64,000 bases of DNA from contig NZ_MTLG01000011.1 of assembly GCF_002192695.1 (NCBI RefSeq), positions 62,001-126,000 of the forward strand, read 5' to 3'. Position 1 is the first letter of the stretch; every line of letters begins with the position of its first letter. The notes under the pieces were generated by a model. It saw only the letters and a list, made by a program, of their open reading frames with translations, was not told where the DNA came from and ran no database searches. Source of the DNA: Achromobacter xylosoxidans. GTDB taxonomy: Bacteria > Pseudomonadota > Gammaproteobacteria > Burkholderiales > Burkholderiaceae_B. Shown one piece after another: positions 26,867 through 38,013 of the stretch. Both the position numbers and the translations under genes were made by a program.

Positions 26867-28429
26867 CTAGGGCGTTTCGGACAGCGGCAGCCTGACCCGC
26901 ACGCACAATCCGCCCGACTCCGCTTCCAGCAGCTCCAGCGAGCCGCCATGGGCGCGGGCGATGGCCTCGGCCAGCGCCAGGCCCAGGCCCACGCTGCCGG
27001 TGCGCGTGCGGGCGTCGTCCAGGCGGCTGAACGGGCGCAGCGCCTCCTGGCGCCGTTCCGGCACGATGCCGGAACCGTGGTCGGCCACGTCCAGCACCGC
27101 GTGGCGGCCCTCGTGCCGCAGGCTGACCTCGACCGGCGGCGCGCCATGGTTCAGCGCATTGCCGATCAGGTTGTCCAGCAGCCGGCCCAGCGCCACGGCG
27201 TCCGCCTGCACCACCAGGGTGGCGACGTCGTCGCCGGCGCGCAGGCTGATGTCGGTGCCGGCGCCCTGCCAGGCGCCCACGCGCTCGGTCAGCCAATCGG
27301 ACAGGAGCATCGAAGCGTAGCGGTAGGCCGCCGGGTCGGTGCCGCGCACGAAGCCGATGAACTGGTCCACCATGTGCTGCATGTCCTGCAGGTCCGCGCG
27401 CAGCCCTTCCTTCAGCTTGGAATCGTCGGCCAGCTCGATGCGCAGCCACATCCGCGACAAGGGGCCTTTCAGGTCGTGCGGCAGGCCCGACAACAGGGTG
27501 CGGCGCACCGAATCGGATTCGGACAGCGCATCCAGCATGGCGTTGAAGCGCATGCCCAGCACCCGCGTTTCATGCGGGCCCGAGGGCTCGACCCGTTGCG
27601 GCTGCCCTGCCGCCAGCCGGTCGGCGGCATCGGCCAGCCGGGTGATCGGACGCGTGATGTGCCACGAGAATCCCACCGCCAGCAACAGCAGCAGCCCCAG
27701 GCCGCCCAGCCAGGCGGCGATGAACGGCGTGGCCACCGGCGGATCCAGGCGGTCCAGCGGAATGACCAGCCATTCGCGCAGGCGCGGTGCGTCCTCGCTG
27801 GCGGGGTTGGGCGCCAGGGAAATGAAGATTTCCGGCGTGGGCCCGCGCGACAGCGCCACGCGCGTGCCGTCGTTCAGGCGTTCATTGAGCTGTTGCACCA
27901 GCACCCGCAGGTCGCGGCGGATGTCGTCCGGCTCGGGCTGGTAGCGGCGGTTGTGTTCCTCGCGGTCGCGCGCGCGCTCGCCTTCCCGCGCGCTGGCGCG
28001 TTCATCGCCATGCTCTTCGTCGCGCACTTCCGGGGGCGGCGGCGCCGGCGGGCCGTGTATCTGCGCGTCCGCGAGCGGGGGAGGCGGCGGCGGCGGCTTC
28101 GGAGCCGCCTTCGGCGGCGGACGGCGGCCATTGAAGCGCTGCAGCTTGGCCTCGGCGGGCAGCACCCGCGACCACAGCCGCCACTGGTTCTGCGAGGCCG
28201 TGCGCACGAAGTCGGCGCGTTCCTCCGCCGGCACCTGCGACACCGCGGCGCGCAAGGTGCGGATGGTGGTGACGATATAGCCGATGGCCACGTCTTCCAT
28301 GAACTTGTGCCGGAAGTACGACACCGTCACCAACGTGGCCGCCTGCGTCAGCAGGACCGAGCCCAGGATCAGCAGGATCAGCCTTGCCCGCAGCGAGCGC
28401 GGCACCAGGAAGCCAGGAGAAAAGCGCAT
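26867..28429 (-). CDS. EnvZ-type sensor histidine kinase with Pro-rich periplasmic insert
   Basis: A 520-residue membrane kinase. TM1 is near residues 14-35 and TM2 around [15 protein letters not shown]; a HAMP segment follows ([15 protein letters not shown]). The phospho-acceptor is His318 in [11 protein letters not shown], and the ATPase N and G boxes are [10 protein letters not shown] and DHGSGIV. Between the helices lies a low-complexity region, about residues 101-170, rich in Pro then in Arg/Glu/Asp, not present in E. coli EnvZ. Its ATG overlaps the response-regulator stop by one base, so the pair is coupled. Confidence 0.9.
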   Translation of the reverse strand: MRFSPGFLVPRSLRARLILLILGSVLLTQAATLVTVSYFRHKFMEDVAIGYIVTTIRTLRAAVSQVPAEERADFVRTASQNQWRLWSRVLPAEAKLQRFNGRRPPPKAAPKPPPPPPPLADAQIHGPPAPPPPEVRDEEHGDERASAREGERARDREEHNRRYQPEPDDIRRDLRVLVQQLNERLNDGTRVALSRGPTPEIFISLAPNPASEDAPRLREWLVIPLDRLDPPVATPFIAAWLGGLGLLLLLAVGFSWHITRPITRLADAADRLAAGQPQRVEPSGPHETRVLGMRFNAMLDALSESDSVRRTLLSGLPHDLKGPLSRMWLRIELADDSKLKEGLRADLQDMQHMVDQFIGFVRGTDPAAYRYASMLLSDWLTERVGAWQGAGTDISLRAGDDVATLVVQADAVALGRLLDNLIGNALNHGAPPVEVSLRHEGRHAVLDVADHGSGIVPERRQEALRPFSRLDDARTRTGSVGLGLALAEAIARAHGGSLELLEAESGGLCVRVRLPLSETP

Positions 28430-29130
28430 CAGGGCGAGAACCGGTAGCCGATGCCCCAGACGGTCTGGATCCAGCGCGGCTGCTTGGGATCGTCTTCGAT
28501 GACCCGGCGCAGCCGCAGGATGGCGATGTCGATGGCGCGGTCGTTGCGCTCGCCGGCGTCGTCGTCGCGCGCCAGCGCCAGCAGGCGTTCGCGCGACAAC
28601 GGCTTGCCCGCGTTGCGCACCAGCGCTTCCAGCAAATTGATCTCGCCGCCGGTCAGCTTGACCACGGTGCCTTCACGCGACAGCTGGCGGGTGGAGGGAT
28701 CGAACACGAAGGGGCCGAACGAGACCGGCGCGTCCTTGGTCAGCGCCGAGGGGCCGCGCTTGCGGCGCAGCACCGCCTCGATGCGGGCCAGCAGCTCGCG
28801 CGGATCGAAGGGCTTGCCGACGTAGTCGTCGGCGCCGGCCTCCAGGCCGATGATGCGGTCAACGGCCTCGTCGCGCGCCGTCAGCAGGATGACGGGAATG
28901 TCCTCGCCCTGCTCGCGCAGGCGGCGGCAGGCGTCCGCGCCGTCGCCGCCGGGCAGCATGCGGTCCAGCACCAGCAGGTCGGGCGCGTAGCGGGTGATGC
29001 GGGACGACAGATCCGTGGCGTCCGGCGCCAGCAGGGTGTCGTAGCCATGCCGGTTCAGGTAGTCGGCCAGCAATTGCCGTAAGGCGGGATCGTCGTCGAC
29101 GACCAGCAGCTTGGTGTGGGGATTGTCCAT
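28429..29130 (-). CDS. OmpR-family response regulator
   Basis: A 233-residue regulator. The receiver domain has the acidic pocket LLVVDDDPALRQLL and phosphorylatable Asp56 in LLVLDRMLPGGDG, with the switch Thr in ILLTARDE and Lys in VGKPFDP. The C-terminal winged helix ends RWIQTVWGIGYRFSP, typical of OmpR. It precedes and is translationally coupled to the EnvZ-like kinase. The target genes are unknown; osmotic or acid response is a family-based guess. Confidence 0.93.
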   Translation of the reverse strand: MDNPHTKLLVVDDDPALRQLLADYLNRHGYDTLLAPDATDLSSRITRYAPDLLVLDRMLPGGDGADACRRLREQGEDIPVILLTARDEAVDRIIGLEAGADDYVGKPFDPRELLARIEAVLRRKRGPSALTKDAPVSFGPFVFDPSTRQLSREGTVVKLTGGEINLLEALVRNAGKPLSRERLLALARDDDAGERNDRAIDIAILRLRRVIEDDPKQPRWIQTVWGIGYRFSP

Positions 29131-29333
29131 GGATGCATAGTGCGGCCCTCTGCCACAAGCCGCAAGAGGCGGGAAATCAACTGAAATATACCTGTTGCAC
29201 GATGTTGGACGCGTTTACCAGCGCTTTCCCGCCACGGCGCTGCGCCCGCTGCGGACTGGCCCTAAAATAGACAGGCGCCGCCTTCTGTCCGTTTTGCCAA
29301 GAATCGTTTACAGGCAAGGCGCCACCCTCTTTC

Positions 29334-29339
29334 TACACT
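29334..29339 (+). promoter_or_regulatory. -10-like box six nt before the usher-like gene
   Basis: TACACT ends 6 nt before the ATG at 29346, again without a Shine-Dalgarno. TTTACA at 29307-29312 is a possible -35 but its 21-nt spacing is long. The rest of the 215-nt divergent region before it shows no gene. Confidence 0.35.
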
Positions 29340-29345
29340 GTGTCT

Positions 29346-30647
29346 ATGGTCGCCCCCGCATTCATCTGGCGAAAATCCTTGTTGCGCGCCGCGCTGGCGG
29401 CGGCCATGGCATGCCCGCTCGCTCCGGCCCTGGGCGATCCTGTTGCTGCGTCCCCCTATATGCCGCCGGCCTCGGCGCGCGGCATCGGGGTGTTGTCGCC
29501 GGTGCAGCCCATCCCCGTGCGCCCCGCCGCTTCCATGGAGTCGCGCGCGGTGCCGTTGGATCCGTCCCCTTGCGACATGCAGACCATGGAACCGGCGCTG
29601 GACACCAGCGTGCACGGCGCCGGCGACGCCGACCTGATCCCCGGCACCGGGCTGGCGCTGTCCGGCGACGCGCAGCCCGCGCCGGTGCCGCTGGATTGCG
29701 GCGTGCTCACCACGCCCGAGGAACCCGCGCCGGACTATTCGTTCGCGCTCCAGGACGGAGACCTGCCCCGCGTGCCCGTGGTCATGATTTCCGGGGTGTC
29801 GCGCGCCTCCCGCCCGTGGTTCGCCTCCGCCAGCAGCCAGGACGGCCTGCGTTACGGCGGCAACCGCAACTGGGTCTACCGCAACGCCACGGGTCCGTCC
29901 GTCGCCGTCGGCAACATCGATGCCCGGGCGCCAGCCTGGGGCAGCGGCGCGCCGGTGGGCGGACTGCAAATCTCGAACTGGGCCGGATCCGGCGCCACGG
30001 CCCCGGAAGGCAGCTTCGGCTATTCCTCGTCGCTGGGGCGCCTGAACCGCATGGACCCTGCCGCCAGTTCCGGCGCCGTGGACTACGGCGACCCGGTAGG
30101 CAGCGGCAGCGTGCGTTACGGCCTCACGTCCGACCTGACGCTCGAAGGCCAGATGCAGAGCGCCCCATCGCTCACCACCCGCGGCATGGGCACCACCTAT
30201 GCCGCGGGCGAATACGGCACGTTCCGCGCCGGCGCCACGCAAAGTTCGTTCGATGCGGCCAGCGCCTGGCGCTACCGCTTCGACTACAACGTGGCCGTGG
30301 CCGACAGCGTCAACCTGGGCTACACCAACGAGCAGGTCGGCGCGGGCTTCGGCGACCTGTCCAGCTACGCGGGCGGCGCAGCCTCGGCGGCGCACACCCG
30401 CAACACGCTGTCGGCAGGCGTCCCCATCACCGGCTGGGGCGTGCTCAGCGGCACCTATTCGGGCCTGCGGGAAGGCTCCGAGCTGGCCGAGCAGCGCGTC
30501 GGCCTGTCCCACAGCATGTTCGTCGCGCCCAAGGTCAAGCTGGCGGTAGGCGCGGACCGCGACATCATTTCCGGCAACTACGAATGGCGCGCCAACCTCA
30601 GCATGCCGGTGGATACCTTCATGCGCGGCACCTGGCTGAGCTGGTAG
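29346..30647 (+). CDS. Exported usher-like outer-membrane protein, hypothetical
   Basis: A 433-residue exported protein with a signal peptide (basic start, hydrophobic core, cleavage near PALGDP) and a Pro-rich region to about residue 140. The C-terminal half has short beta-strands with the phrase SGSVRYGLTSDLTLEGQMQ, which strongly recalls the barrel of fimbrial ushers (FimD/PapC), but it is half their length, with no plug or N-terminal usher domain. No chaperone or pilin gene is nearby. It may be a reduced usher-like barrel. A GTG at 29340 is an alternative start. Confidence 0.6.
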   Translation: MVAPAFIWRKSLLRAALAAAMACPLAPALGDPVAASPYMPPASARGIGVLSPVQPIPVRPAASMESRAVPLDPSPCDMQTMEPALDTSVHGAGDADLIPGTGLALSGDAQPAPVPLDCGVLTTPEEPAPDYSFALQDGDLPRVPVVMISGVSRASRPWFASASSQDGLRYGGNRNWVYRNATGPSVAVGNIDARAPAWGSGAPVGGLQISNWAGSGATAPEGSFGYSSSLGRLNRMDPAASSGAVDYGDPVGSGSVRYGLTSDLTLEGQMQSAPSLTTRGMGTTYAAGEYGTFRAGATQSSFDAASAWRYRFDYNVAVADSVNLGYTNEQVGAGFGDLSSYAGGAASAAHTRNTLSAGVPITGWGVLSGTYSGLREGSELAEQRVGLSHSMFVAPKVKLAVGADRDIISGNYEWRANLSMPVDTFMRGTWLSW

Positions 30648-30705
30648 GCAGGCCGCGGCCAGGACAGAAATCTCCCTCTGGAAAGGGCCAAGCGGAATTG
30701 CGGCT

Positions 30706-30711
30706 TAAAAT
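30706..30711 (+). promoter_or_regulatory. Putative -10 box of recQ
   Basis: TAAAAT about 30 nt before the recQ ATG. It lies 7 nt before an ATG at 30719 that opens a nine-codon ORF overlapping the recQ start. Confidence 0.35.
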
Positions 30712-30718
30712 CCCTGCC

Positions 30719-30740
30719 ATGATGCTTCCGGCCTACCCCC

Positions 30741-30748
<8 letters not shown>
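30719..30748 (+). other. Nine-codon mini-ORF overlapping the recQ start
   Basis: ATGATG... encodes MMLPAYPHV and stops at TGA 30746-30748, so it overlaps the first eight bases of recQ in another frame. Its own ATG lies 7 nt after a -10-like box. It could be a leaderless minicistron that couples ribosomes to recQ. No direct evidence of translation. Confidence 0.25.
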
Positions 30749-32570
<1,822 letters not shown>

Positions 32571-32571
32571 T

Positions 32572-32590
32572 GGCTGCCCTCGGGGCAGCC
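32572..32590. terminator. Perfect hairpin between recQ and the cydB-like gene
   Basis: GGCTGCCC, loop TCG, GGGCAGCC directly after the recQ stop, in the 42 nt before the convergent gene's end. Very stable stem with no T-run on either strand. Confidence 0.45.
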
Positions 32591-32612
32591 GCGGCCGGGC
32601 GTCCCCGCCAGG

Positions 32613-33665
32613 TCAGCTTGGCGGCGGCAACAGCGGCACCGGGGCGCGCTCCTTGCCGAACACCGAGCGGTAGGCCAGGATGTTGAACACCAGCACCACC
32701 GGTATGCCCACCACCGCTCCGGCCAGCACCAGGCGCATCGAGCCCAGCGCGCCCGCGCCGTCCCACAGCGTCATGTCGTCCAGGATCAGGTAGGGGAACA
32801 GGCTGTAGGCCAGGCCGCTGAGCATCAGCAGGAACAGGGCCACGCACAGCACGAACGGCAGCCAGCTGAAGCGGTCTGCCTTGCCCGGCAGCCGCGCCAG
32901 CAGCATTTCTGCCGCCACGAAGCCCGCCAGCATCAGCACCCAGACCGTCGCCGCCAGGCTCAGGTGGGCGATGTTGCTCCACTTGTAGAAGATGCCCGCA
33001 TTGGCCAGGCCCAGCGTGACCGCGATCGCCACCATGCCCACCGCCGTCCAGCGGATGGCGTGGCGCGCCCAGTTGGCGGCGCGGCGCTGCAGATCGCCGT
33101 CCACCCGCATCACCAGCCAGGATGCGCCCAGCAGCACATAGGCGGCCACCGCGCACAGTCCCACGAACATCGAGAACCAGCCGTAGCCGGCATCGGACTG
33201 GTAGCCGGTCGCGATGCGGCCCAGCAGCATGCCCTGGCCGAAGGCGGCGATCAGCGACCCCGCCCAGAAACCGAAGATCCAGCGCGGCTTCATCTCGTTG
33301 CGCGCGCGGATGCGGAATTCGAACGACACGCTGCGCAACACCACCCCCAGCACCATGCAGGTCAGCGGCCCGTAGAGCTTGCCCAGCACCGCGCCCCAGG
33401 CGAACGGGAACGCCGCCGCGAACAGGCCCATGCCCAGCAGCAGCCAGAATTCATTGGCGTCGCGCCACGGGCTCAGCAGGCTCATCATGCGGCCGCGCTC
33501 GTGTTCCGGCGCCAGTTGCAGCAGGATGCCCACGCCCAGGTCGAAGCCGTCCAGCACCATGCCCGCGGCGATCACCACGAACAGCAGGGCCATGAAGGCC
33601 AGCGGCATCCAGAAAGAGGGATCGTCGGGGTTCAGGCCCTGAGAGGCGGCCAGCATGGCGATCAT
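32613..33665 (-). CDS. Cytochrome bd subunit II homologue (CydB-like)
   Basis: A 350-residue membrane protein of the CydB family with about eight or nine helices. The first helix carries VLDGFDLGVGILL, the family signature, followed by SPWRDANEFWLL; in E. coli CydB the equivalent is PHWDGNQVWL, so Asp and Asn are kept while the Trp is replaced by Arg by my alignment. It overlaps the subunit I gene by four nt (ATGA), a coupled pair. Its partner lacks the usual haem ligands, so quinol oxidase activity should not be assumed. Confidence 0.85.
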   Translation of the reverse strand: MIAMLAASQGLNPDDPSFWMPLAFMALLFVVIAAGMVLDGFDLGVGILLQLAPEHERGRMMSLLSPWRDANEFWLLLGMGLFAAAFPFAWGAVLGKLYGPLTCMVLGVVLRSVSFEFRIRARNEMKPRWIFGFWAGSLIAAFGQGMLLGRIATGYQSDAGYGWFSMFVGLCAVAAYVLLGASWLVMRVDGDLQRRAANWARHAIRWTAVGMVAIAVTLGLANAGIFYKWSNIAHLSLAATVWVLMLAGFVAAEMLLARLPGKADRFSWLPFVLCVALFLLMLSGLAYSLFPYLILDDMTLWDGAGALGSMRLVLAGAVVGIPVVLVFNILAYRSVFGKERAPVPLLPPPS

Positions 33666-35005
33666 GGCGTGCCTCCAGCCAGTTTGCGCACGGGCACGAC
33701 GCCATAGCGCGCCGCGTGGAACAGCATGCCGACGAACGCCGCGAGCAGCAGCAGGTACAGCACGCCATAGCCTATCAGCCCGTACAGCACGGTGCTGGAA
33801 GCCACGATGCCCAGCACCTCGGATTGCGTGACGGTGCCGTTCACCGCGAACGGCTGCAGGCCCAGGATGGAAACCCACCATCCGGCCACGACGGCAATGG
33901 CGCCGGAGAACATCATGCCGCACAGGACCCGCTGCCACCAAGGCGGTAGCGTGGACGGATCCAGTCCGCGCCGGAACGTCCACAGAAAGGTCACGCAGGC
34001 GACAGCCAGCATCAGCAGGCCCAGCCCGGCCGCCACGCGCAGCGACCAGAAGGTCAGCGCCACCGGCGGCAGCATGCCCGAATACTTGTCCAGGCCGCGG
34101 TAGGTGCCGTCCTGGTTGCGATGCAGCCACATCCCGCCCATGTTGCGCAGGGTCAGGTCGGCCACATTGGAATGCGAGCGAGCATCGGGCCAGGCGAACA
34201 GCACCAGCTGCGGCTGCGCGCCGCTTTCCCAGTAGCCCGCGGCGGCGGCGGCCTTGGCGGGCTGCAGCTTGGCGATCATCTGCCCGGCGCCGGTCGCGAC
34301 CGGCAACTGCATGAAGGCCGCCACCACGGCGACCACCAGCGCGGTCTTGAACGCATTGCGTTCGCCATCGCCCAGCGGGCGCCGCAAGGCTTGCAGCGCG
34401 GTCACGCCCATCATCAGGAAGGCGGAGGCCAGGGCCGCGCCCACCATCACCACCGCCATGCGCCACCCCACCGACGGATTCAGCACCACGGCCACCCAGT
34501 CATAGACCTGGTAGCGCCCGTCGACCAGCAGCGCACCGTCCGGCGTCTGCATCCAGGATTGCAGGGCCAGCACCCAGAACACCGCCACCAGCTGCCCCAC
34601 CGCCACCATCAGCACGGCCAGCGTATGGGCGCCATCCGACACGCGGCGCTGGCCGAACAGCATGACGCCCAGGAAACAGGACTTGAGGATGAAGACCGAG
34701 AGGATGCCGTAGCCCAGCAAGGGGCCGGCCACGTTGCCGATCTTGTCCATCAGGCCCGCCCACAGGCTGCCCAACTGGATCAGCACCGGCACGCTGGCCG
34801 CCAGGGTCAGCACGAAGGCCAGCGCGAAAATCCGCACCCAGAAGCGGTAGGCGGCCGTCCAGCCGCCCTGCCCGGACCAGCGCGCCCTGATCTTGAAGAA
34901 CAGCAGCACCCAGGCGAGCGCCAGGGAGAAGGCCAGGAAAAACGCCAGGAAGCTCAGGCTGGCCACGAACTGCGCGCGGGCCAGGGATAACGTGGATATG
35001 TCCAT
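33662..35005 (-). CDS. Cytochrome bd subunit I homologue lacking haem ligands (CydA-like)
   Basis: A 447-residue, nine-helix CydA homologue, short for the family (E. coli 522). Homology is clear: RAQF in TM1, ESG-like and WMQTP segments, LVLFAWPD, AGWWVSILGLQPF. By hand alignment to E. coli CydA, haem ligands His19, His186 and Met393 become Leu20, Val185 and Ala325; Glu99, Glu107 and Glu445 become Gly100, Lys108 and Val373; the Q-loop Glu257 becomes Ala256, while Lys252 is kept (Lys251); the GRQPW motif reads GLQPF. The start at 35005 matches the family N-terminus. It is divergent from glnS. Function unknown; membrane complex with the CydB-like partner is inferred. Confidence 0.82.
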   Translation of the reverse strand: MDISTLSLARAQFVASLSFLAFFLAFSLALAWVLLFFKIRARWSGQGGWTAAYRFWVRIFALAFVLTLAASVPVLIQLGSLWAGLMDKIGNVAGPLLGYGILSVFILKSCFLGVMLFGQRRVSDGAHTLAVLMVAVGQLVAVFWVLALQSWMQTPDGALLVDGRYQVYDWVAVVLNPSVGWRMAVVMVGAALASAFLMMGVTALQALRRPLGDGERNAFKTALVVAVVAAFMQLPVATGAGQMIAKLQPAKAAAAAGYWESGAQPQLVLFAWPDARSHSNVADLTLRNMGGMWLHRNQDGTYRGLDKYSGMLPPVALTFWSLRVAAGLGLLMLAVACVTFLWTFRRGLDPSTLPPWWQRVLCGMMFSGAIAVVAGWWVSILGLQPFAVNGTVTQSEVLGIVASSTVLYGLIGYGVLYLLLLAAFVGMLFHAARYGVVPVRKLAGGTP

Positions 35006-35103
35006 GATGGCCCGTAGTGTAGAGCCAGTTACATGACCGTGGGGACAGTTTGAAACCGGTTGCACGGGCCGCCAAAAGGCCTCGCCTGCGGAACGTGGCA
35101 AAA

Positions 35104-35134
35104 TTGACTCTTTGTCGCTGCTTTTTCCTATTCT
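35104..35134 (+). promoter_or_regulatory. Putative glnS promoter
   Basis: TTGACT at 35104-35109 and TATTCT at 35129-35134 are spaced 19 nt. The -10 ends 7 nt before the ATG at 35142 and no strong Shine-Dalgarno is present, so the transcript may be leaderless or very short-leadered. Confidence 0.4.
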
Positions 35135-35141
35135 TTCAAGA

Positions 35142-36908
35142 ATGACCTCCGCCACGACGCCGACCCCCGCCGCATCCAATTTCCTGCTCAACATCGTTCA
35201 AGACGACCTCGAAGCCCAGCGCTTCGCAGGCAAGCGTTGGGCGGGCAAGCCTGGCCCGGCGGCCTTGCAAGAGCAGGGCGGACTGGATTCGGCCCGCATC
35301 CGCACGCGCTTTCCGCCGGAGCCCAACGGCTACCTGCACCTCGGCCACGCCAAGAGCATCTGCGTGAACTTCGGGCTGGCCCGCGACTTCGGCGGCGTCT
35401 GCCATCTGCGCTTCGACGACACCAATCCGGAAAAGGAAGACCAGGAGTACGTCGACGCCATCATCGAGGCCGTGCACTGGCTGGGCTTCGACTGGAAGGC
35501 CGACGGCAATGACAACCTGTACTTCGCCAGCGACTACTTCGGCTATATGTACGAGTTCGCCGAGGCGCTGGTCGAGGCCGGCCACGCCTACGTGGACGAG
35601 CAAAGCCCCGAAGAGATTCGCGCCAACCGCGGCACGCTGACCGAACCCGGCACCGACTCGCCCTGGCGCAACCGCCCGGCCGCCGAGTCGCTGACGCTGC
35701 TGCGCGAAATGCGCGACGGCAAGCATCCGGACGGCAGCCTGGTGCTGCGCGCGAAGATCAACATGGCTTCGCCCAACATCAACCTGCGCGACCCGGTCAT
35801 GTACCGCGTGCGCCACGCCCACCACCACCGCACCGGCGACCAGTGGTGCATCTACCCGATGTACAGCTGGGCGCATCCGGTCGAAGACGCGCTGGAAGGC
35901 ATCACGCACAGCGTCTGCACGCTGGAATTCGAAGACCAGCGCCCGTTCTACGACTGGATCCTGGCGCGCCTGGCCGAACTCGGCAAGCTGGCGCAGCCGC
36001 TGCCGCACCAGTACGAATTCGCGCGCCTGAACGTGAGCTACGTCGTCACCAGCAAGCGCAAGCTGCTGCAGCTGGTGCGCGAAGGCCACGTGGACGGCTG
36101 GGACGATCCGCGCATGCCGACCCTCTTCGGCCTGCGCCGGCGCGGCTACACGCCGTCCTCGATCCGCCTGTTCTGCGACCGCACCGCCGTGTCCAAGTCC
36201 GATTCCCGCATCGACTACAGCCTGCTCGAGCAGGCGGTGCGCGACGACCTGGACCCGGTCGCGCCGCGCTCGGTGGCCGTGCTGGACCCGCTCAAGCTGG
36301 TCATCACCAACTACCCGGAAGGCCAGACCGAGATCTGCACCGCGCCGCGCAACCCGCACGATCCCGAAGCCGGCGTGCGCGAATTCCCGCTGTCGCGCGA
36401 ACTCTGGATCGAACGCGACGACTTCCGCGAAGAAGCGCCCAAGAAGTACTTCCGCCTGTTCCCCGGCAACACCGTGCGCCTGAAGTACGGCTACGTGGTG
36501 CGCTGCACCGGCTTCACCAAGAACGAGGCCGGCGAGGTCGTCGAGGTCCAGGCCGAATACCTGCCGGAAACCAGGAGCGGCACGCCGGGCGCGGACAGCG
36601 TCAAGGTCAAGGGCAACATCACCTGGGTCAGCGCGGCCCACGCGGTGCCCGCCCAGATCCACCTGTACGACCGACTGTTCGCCGATGCGCGTCCCGACGG
36701 CGGCGACAAGGACTTCCTGGCCTGCCTGAACCCCAACTCCAAGCTGACCGTCACGGCCTGGCTGGAACCGGGCACCGTCGCCACGCCGGGCGCCACCTGG
36801 CAGTTCGAGCGCCTGGGCTACTTCACGGCCGACCTCAAGGAATCCACTGCCGAAGCGCCGGTGCTCAACCGCATCGTGACCCTGCGCGATTCCTGGGCGC
36901 AAGGCTGA
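35142..36908 (+). CDS. glnS: Glutaminyl-tRNA synthetase
   Basis: A 588-residue class I synthetase charging tRNA-Gln. The ATP motif is RFPPEPNGYLHLGHAKS (HIGH variant), and the KMSKS equivalent is TAVSKSDSR. The anticodon-binding beta-barrels fill the C-terminal half (PRNPHDPEAGVREFPLSREL; YVVRCTGFTKNEAGEVVEV). An N-terminal segment of about 30 residues precedes the E. coli-like start. Presence of GlnRS shows direct Gln-tRNA charging. A strong intrinsic terminator follows, so the gene is probably monocistronic. Confidence 0.96.
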   Translation: MTSATTPTPAASNFLLNIVQDDLEAQRFAGKRWAGKPGPAALQEQGGLDSARIRTRFPPEPNGYLHLGHAKSICVNFGLARDFGGVCHLRFDDTNPEKEDQEYVDAIIEAVHWLGFDWKADGNDNLYFASDYFGYMYEFAEALVEAGHAYVDEQSPEEIRANRGTLTEPGTDSPWRNRPAAESLTLLREMRDGKHPDGSLVLRAKINMASPNINLRDPVMYRVRHAHHHRTGDQWCIYPMYSWAHPVEDALEGITHSVCTLEFEDQRPFYDWILARLAELGKLAQPLPHQYEFARLNVSYVVTSKRKLLQLVREGHVDGWDDPRMPTLFGLRRRGYTPSSIRLFCDRTAVSKSDSRIDYSLLEQAVRDDLDPVAPRSVAVLDPLKLVITNYPEGQTEICTAPRNPHDPEAGVREFPLSRELWIERDDFREEAPKKYFRLFPGNTVRLKYGYVVRCTGFTKNEAGEVVEVQAEYLPETRSGTPGADSVKVKGNITWVSAAHAVPAQIHLYDRLFADARPDGGDKDFLACLNPNSKLTVTAWLEPGTVATPGATWQFERLGYFTADLKESTAEAPVLNRIVTLRDSWAQG

Positions 36909-36933
36909 CGCGATCCGCGTCCGCATTGCCGGG

Positions 36934-36962
36934 AAAAGGCGCCGAAAGGCGCCTTTTTCTTT
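36934..36962 (+). terminator. Intrinsic terminator of glnS
   Basis: GGCGCC, loop GAAA, GGCGCC flanked by AAAA upstream and TTTTTCTTT downstream, 25 nt after the glnS stop. Textbook Rho-independent form. Confidence 0.85.
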
Positions 36963-37070
36963 GGATCCGCCCCCTGCGCATGCCGCCCCTGGGCGGGTTA
37001 TCATCCCCCGAACCCCGCAGCCGGTCGAGCGCGCCGTTTCCCGGCGCCGGGACCGCCAGCCACAATCAAG

Positions 37071-37937
37071 ATGAACACTGAATCCCTAGCCCTGGACTTC
37101 AAAAGCGCCACCCTCTATGCCATCCGGGTGGTCCTGCACAGCGCCGACCCCGAACGCCTGAACGCCGCCCTGGCCAAGCGCATGGCCGATGCCGGCAGCT
37201 TCTTCGAAAACGAACCCGTGGTCGTCGACGCCAGCCGCGTCGAAGAGAAAATCGATTGGACCGCCCTGGTGGCGGCATTGCGCGGCCACAACCTGCCCCC
37301 CATCGGCGTGGTGGCCGAAGGCGCCAACCTGGAAGCCGCGCGCGCCGCGGGCCTGGCGCCGGTGGAACTGTCCACGCCCGCGGCCCGGCCCGCGCCGGTG
37401 ATCGACACCGCGCCGCCCAACGACGTCTCCACCCCGGTGCCATCCGTACCCGCCGCCGCGGTCGAAACCGCGCCCGCGCCCACCGAAGTGTCCACCGAGC
37501 CGGAAGCGCCCGCCGACAAACCCGCGGCCGAACCGCTGCCGGCGCGCGCGGCCAGCAACACTACCTCCGCCGCCAGTCCCACGCCCGCCGCGCCGCACTC
37601 GTCGTCGGCGCTGGTCATCACCAAGCCGCTGCGTTCGGGCCAGCGCGTCTATGCGCGCCACACGGACCTGGTGGTGATCGGCATGGTGAGCCAGGGCGCG
37701 GAAGTCATCGCCGACGGCAACATCCATGTCTACGGCCCGTTGCGCGGCAAAGCCATGGCAGGCGCTCGCGGCGACACCTCGGCGCGCATCTTCACGACCC
37801 ACCTGGATGCTGAACTGCTGGCCGTGGCCGGCGTGTACCGCGTGGTCGAGGACAAGCTGGACCGCACCCTGCACAACCAGCCCGCGCTGGTCCGCCTGGA
37901 TGGCGAGACGCTGCGCATCGAAGCCCTCAAGGCCTGA
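37071..37937 (+). CDS. minC: Septum-site inhibitor MinC
   Basis: A 288-residue FtsZ antagonist. The N-terminal domain (residues 1-100, [19 protein letters not shown] ... [10 protein letters not shown]) and C-terminal beta-helix domain (about 181-285; [37 protein letters not shown]) are both recognisable. The linker between them, about residues 103-181, is unusually long and rich in Ala/Pro/Thr. First gene of minCDE; MinC works with MinD at the membrane to block polar septa. Confidence 0.94.
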   Translation: MNTESLALDFKSATLYAIRVVLHSADPERLNAALAKRMADAGSFFENEPVVVDASRVEEKIDWTALVAALRGHNLPPIGVVAEGANLEAARAAGLAPVELSTPAARPAPVIDTAPPNDVSTPVPSVPAAAVETAPAPTEVSTEPEAPADKPAAEPLPARAASNTTSAASPTPAAPHSSSALVITKPLRSGQRVYARHTDLVVIGMVSQGAEVIADGNIHVYGPLRGKAMAGARGDTSARIFTTHLDAELLAVAGVYRVVEDKLDRTLHNQPALVRLDGETLRIEALKA

Positions 37938-38013
37938 GATCCGGCGCCAGGCCGCCCGCGGCGGCCGCTGCGCTCGCGCAGACACCCGCGCAAATTTCAA
38001 CACATCCTGTAAG

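Noticed and set aside
32613..35005. Functional cytochrome bd quinol oxidase
   Set aside because: Family homology is plain, but subunit I lacks the haem ligands, so the enzymatic name is withheld.
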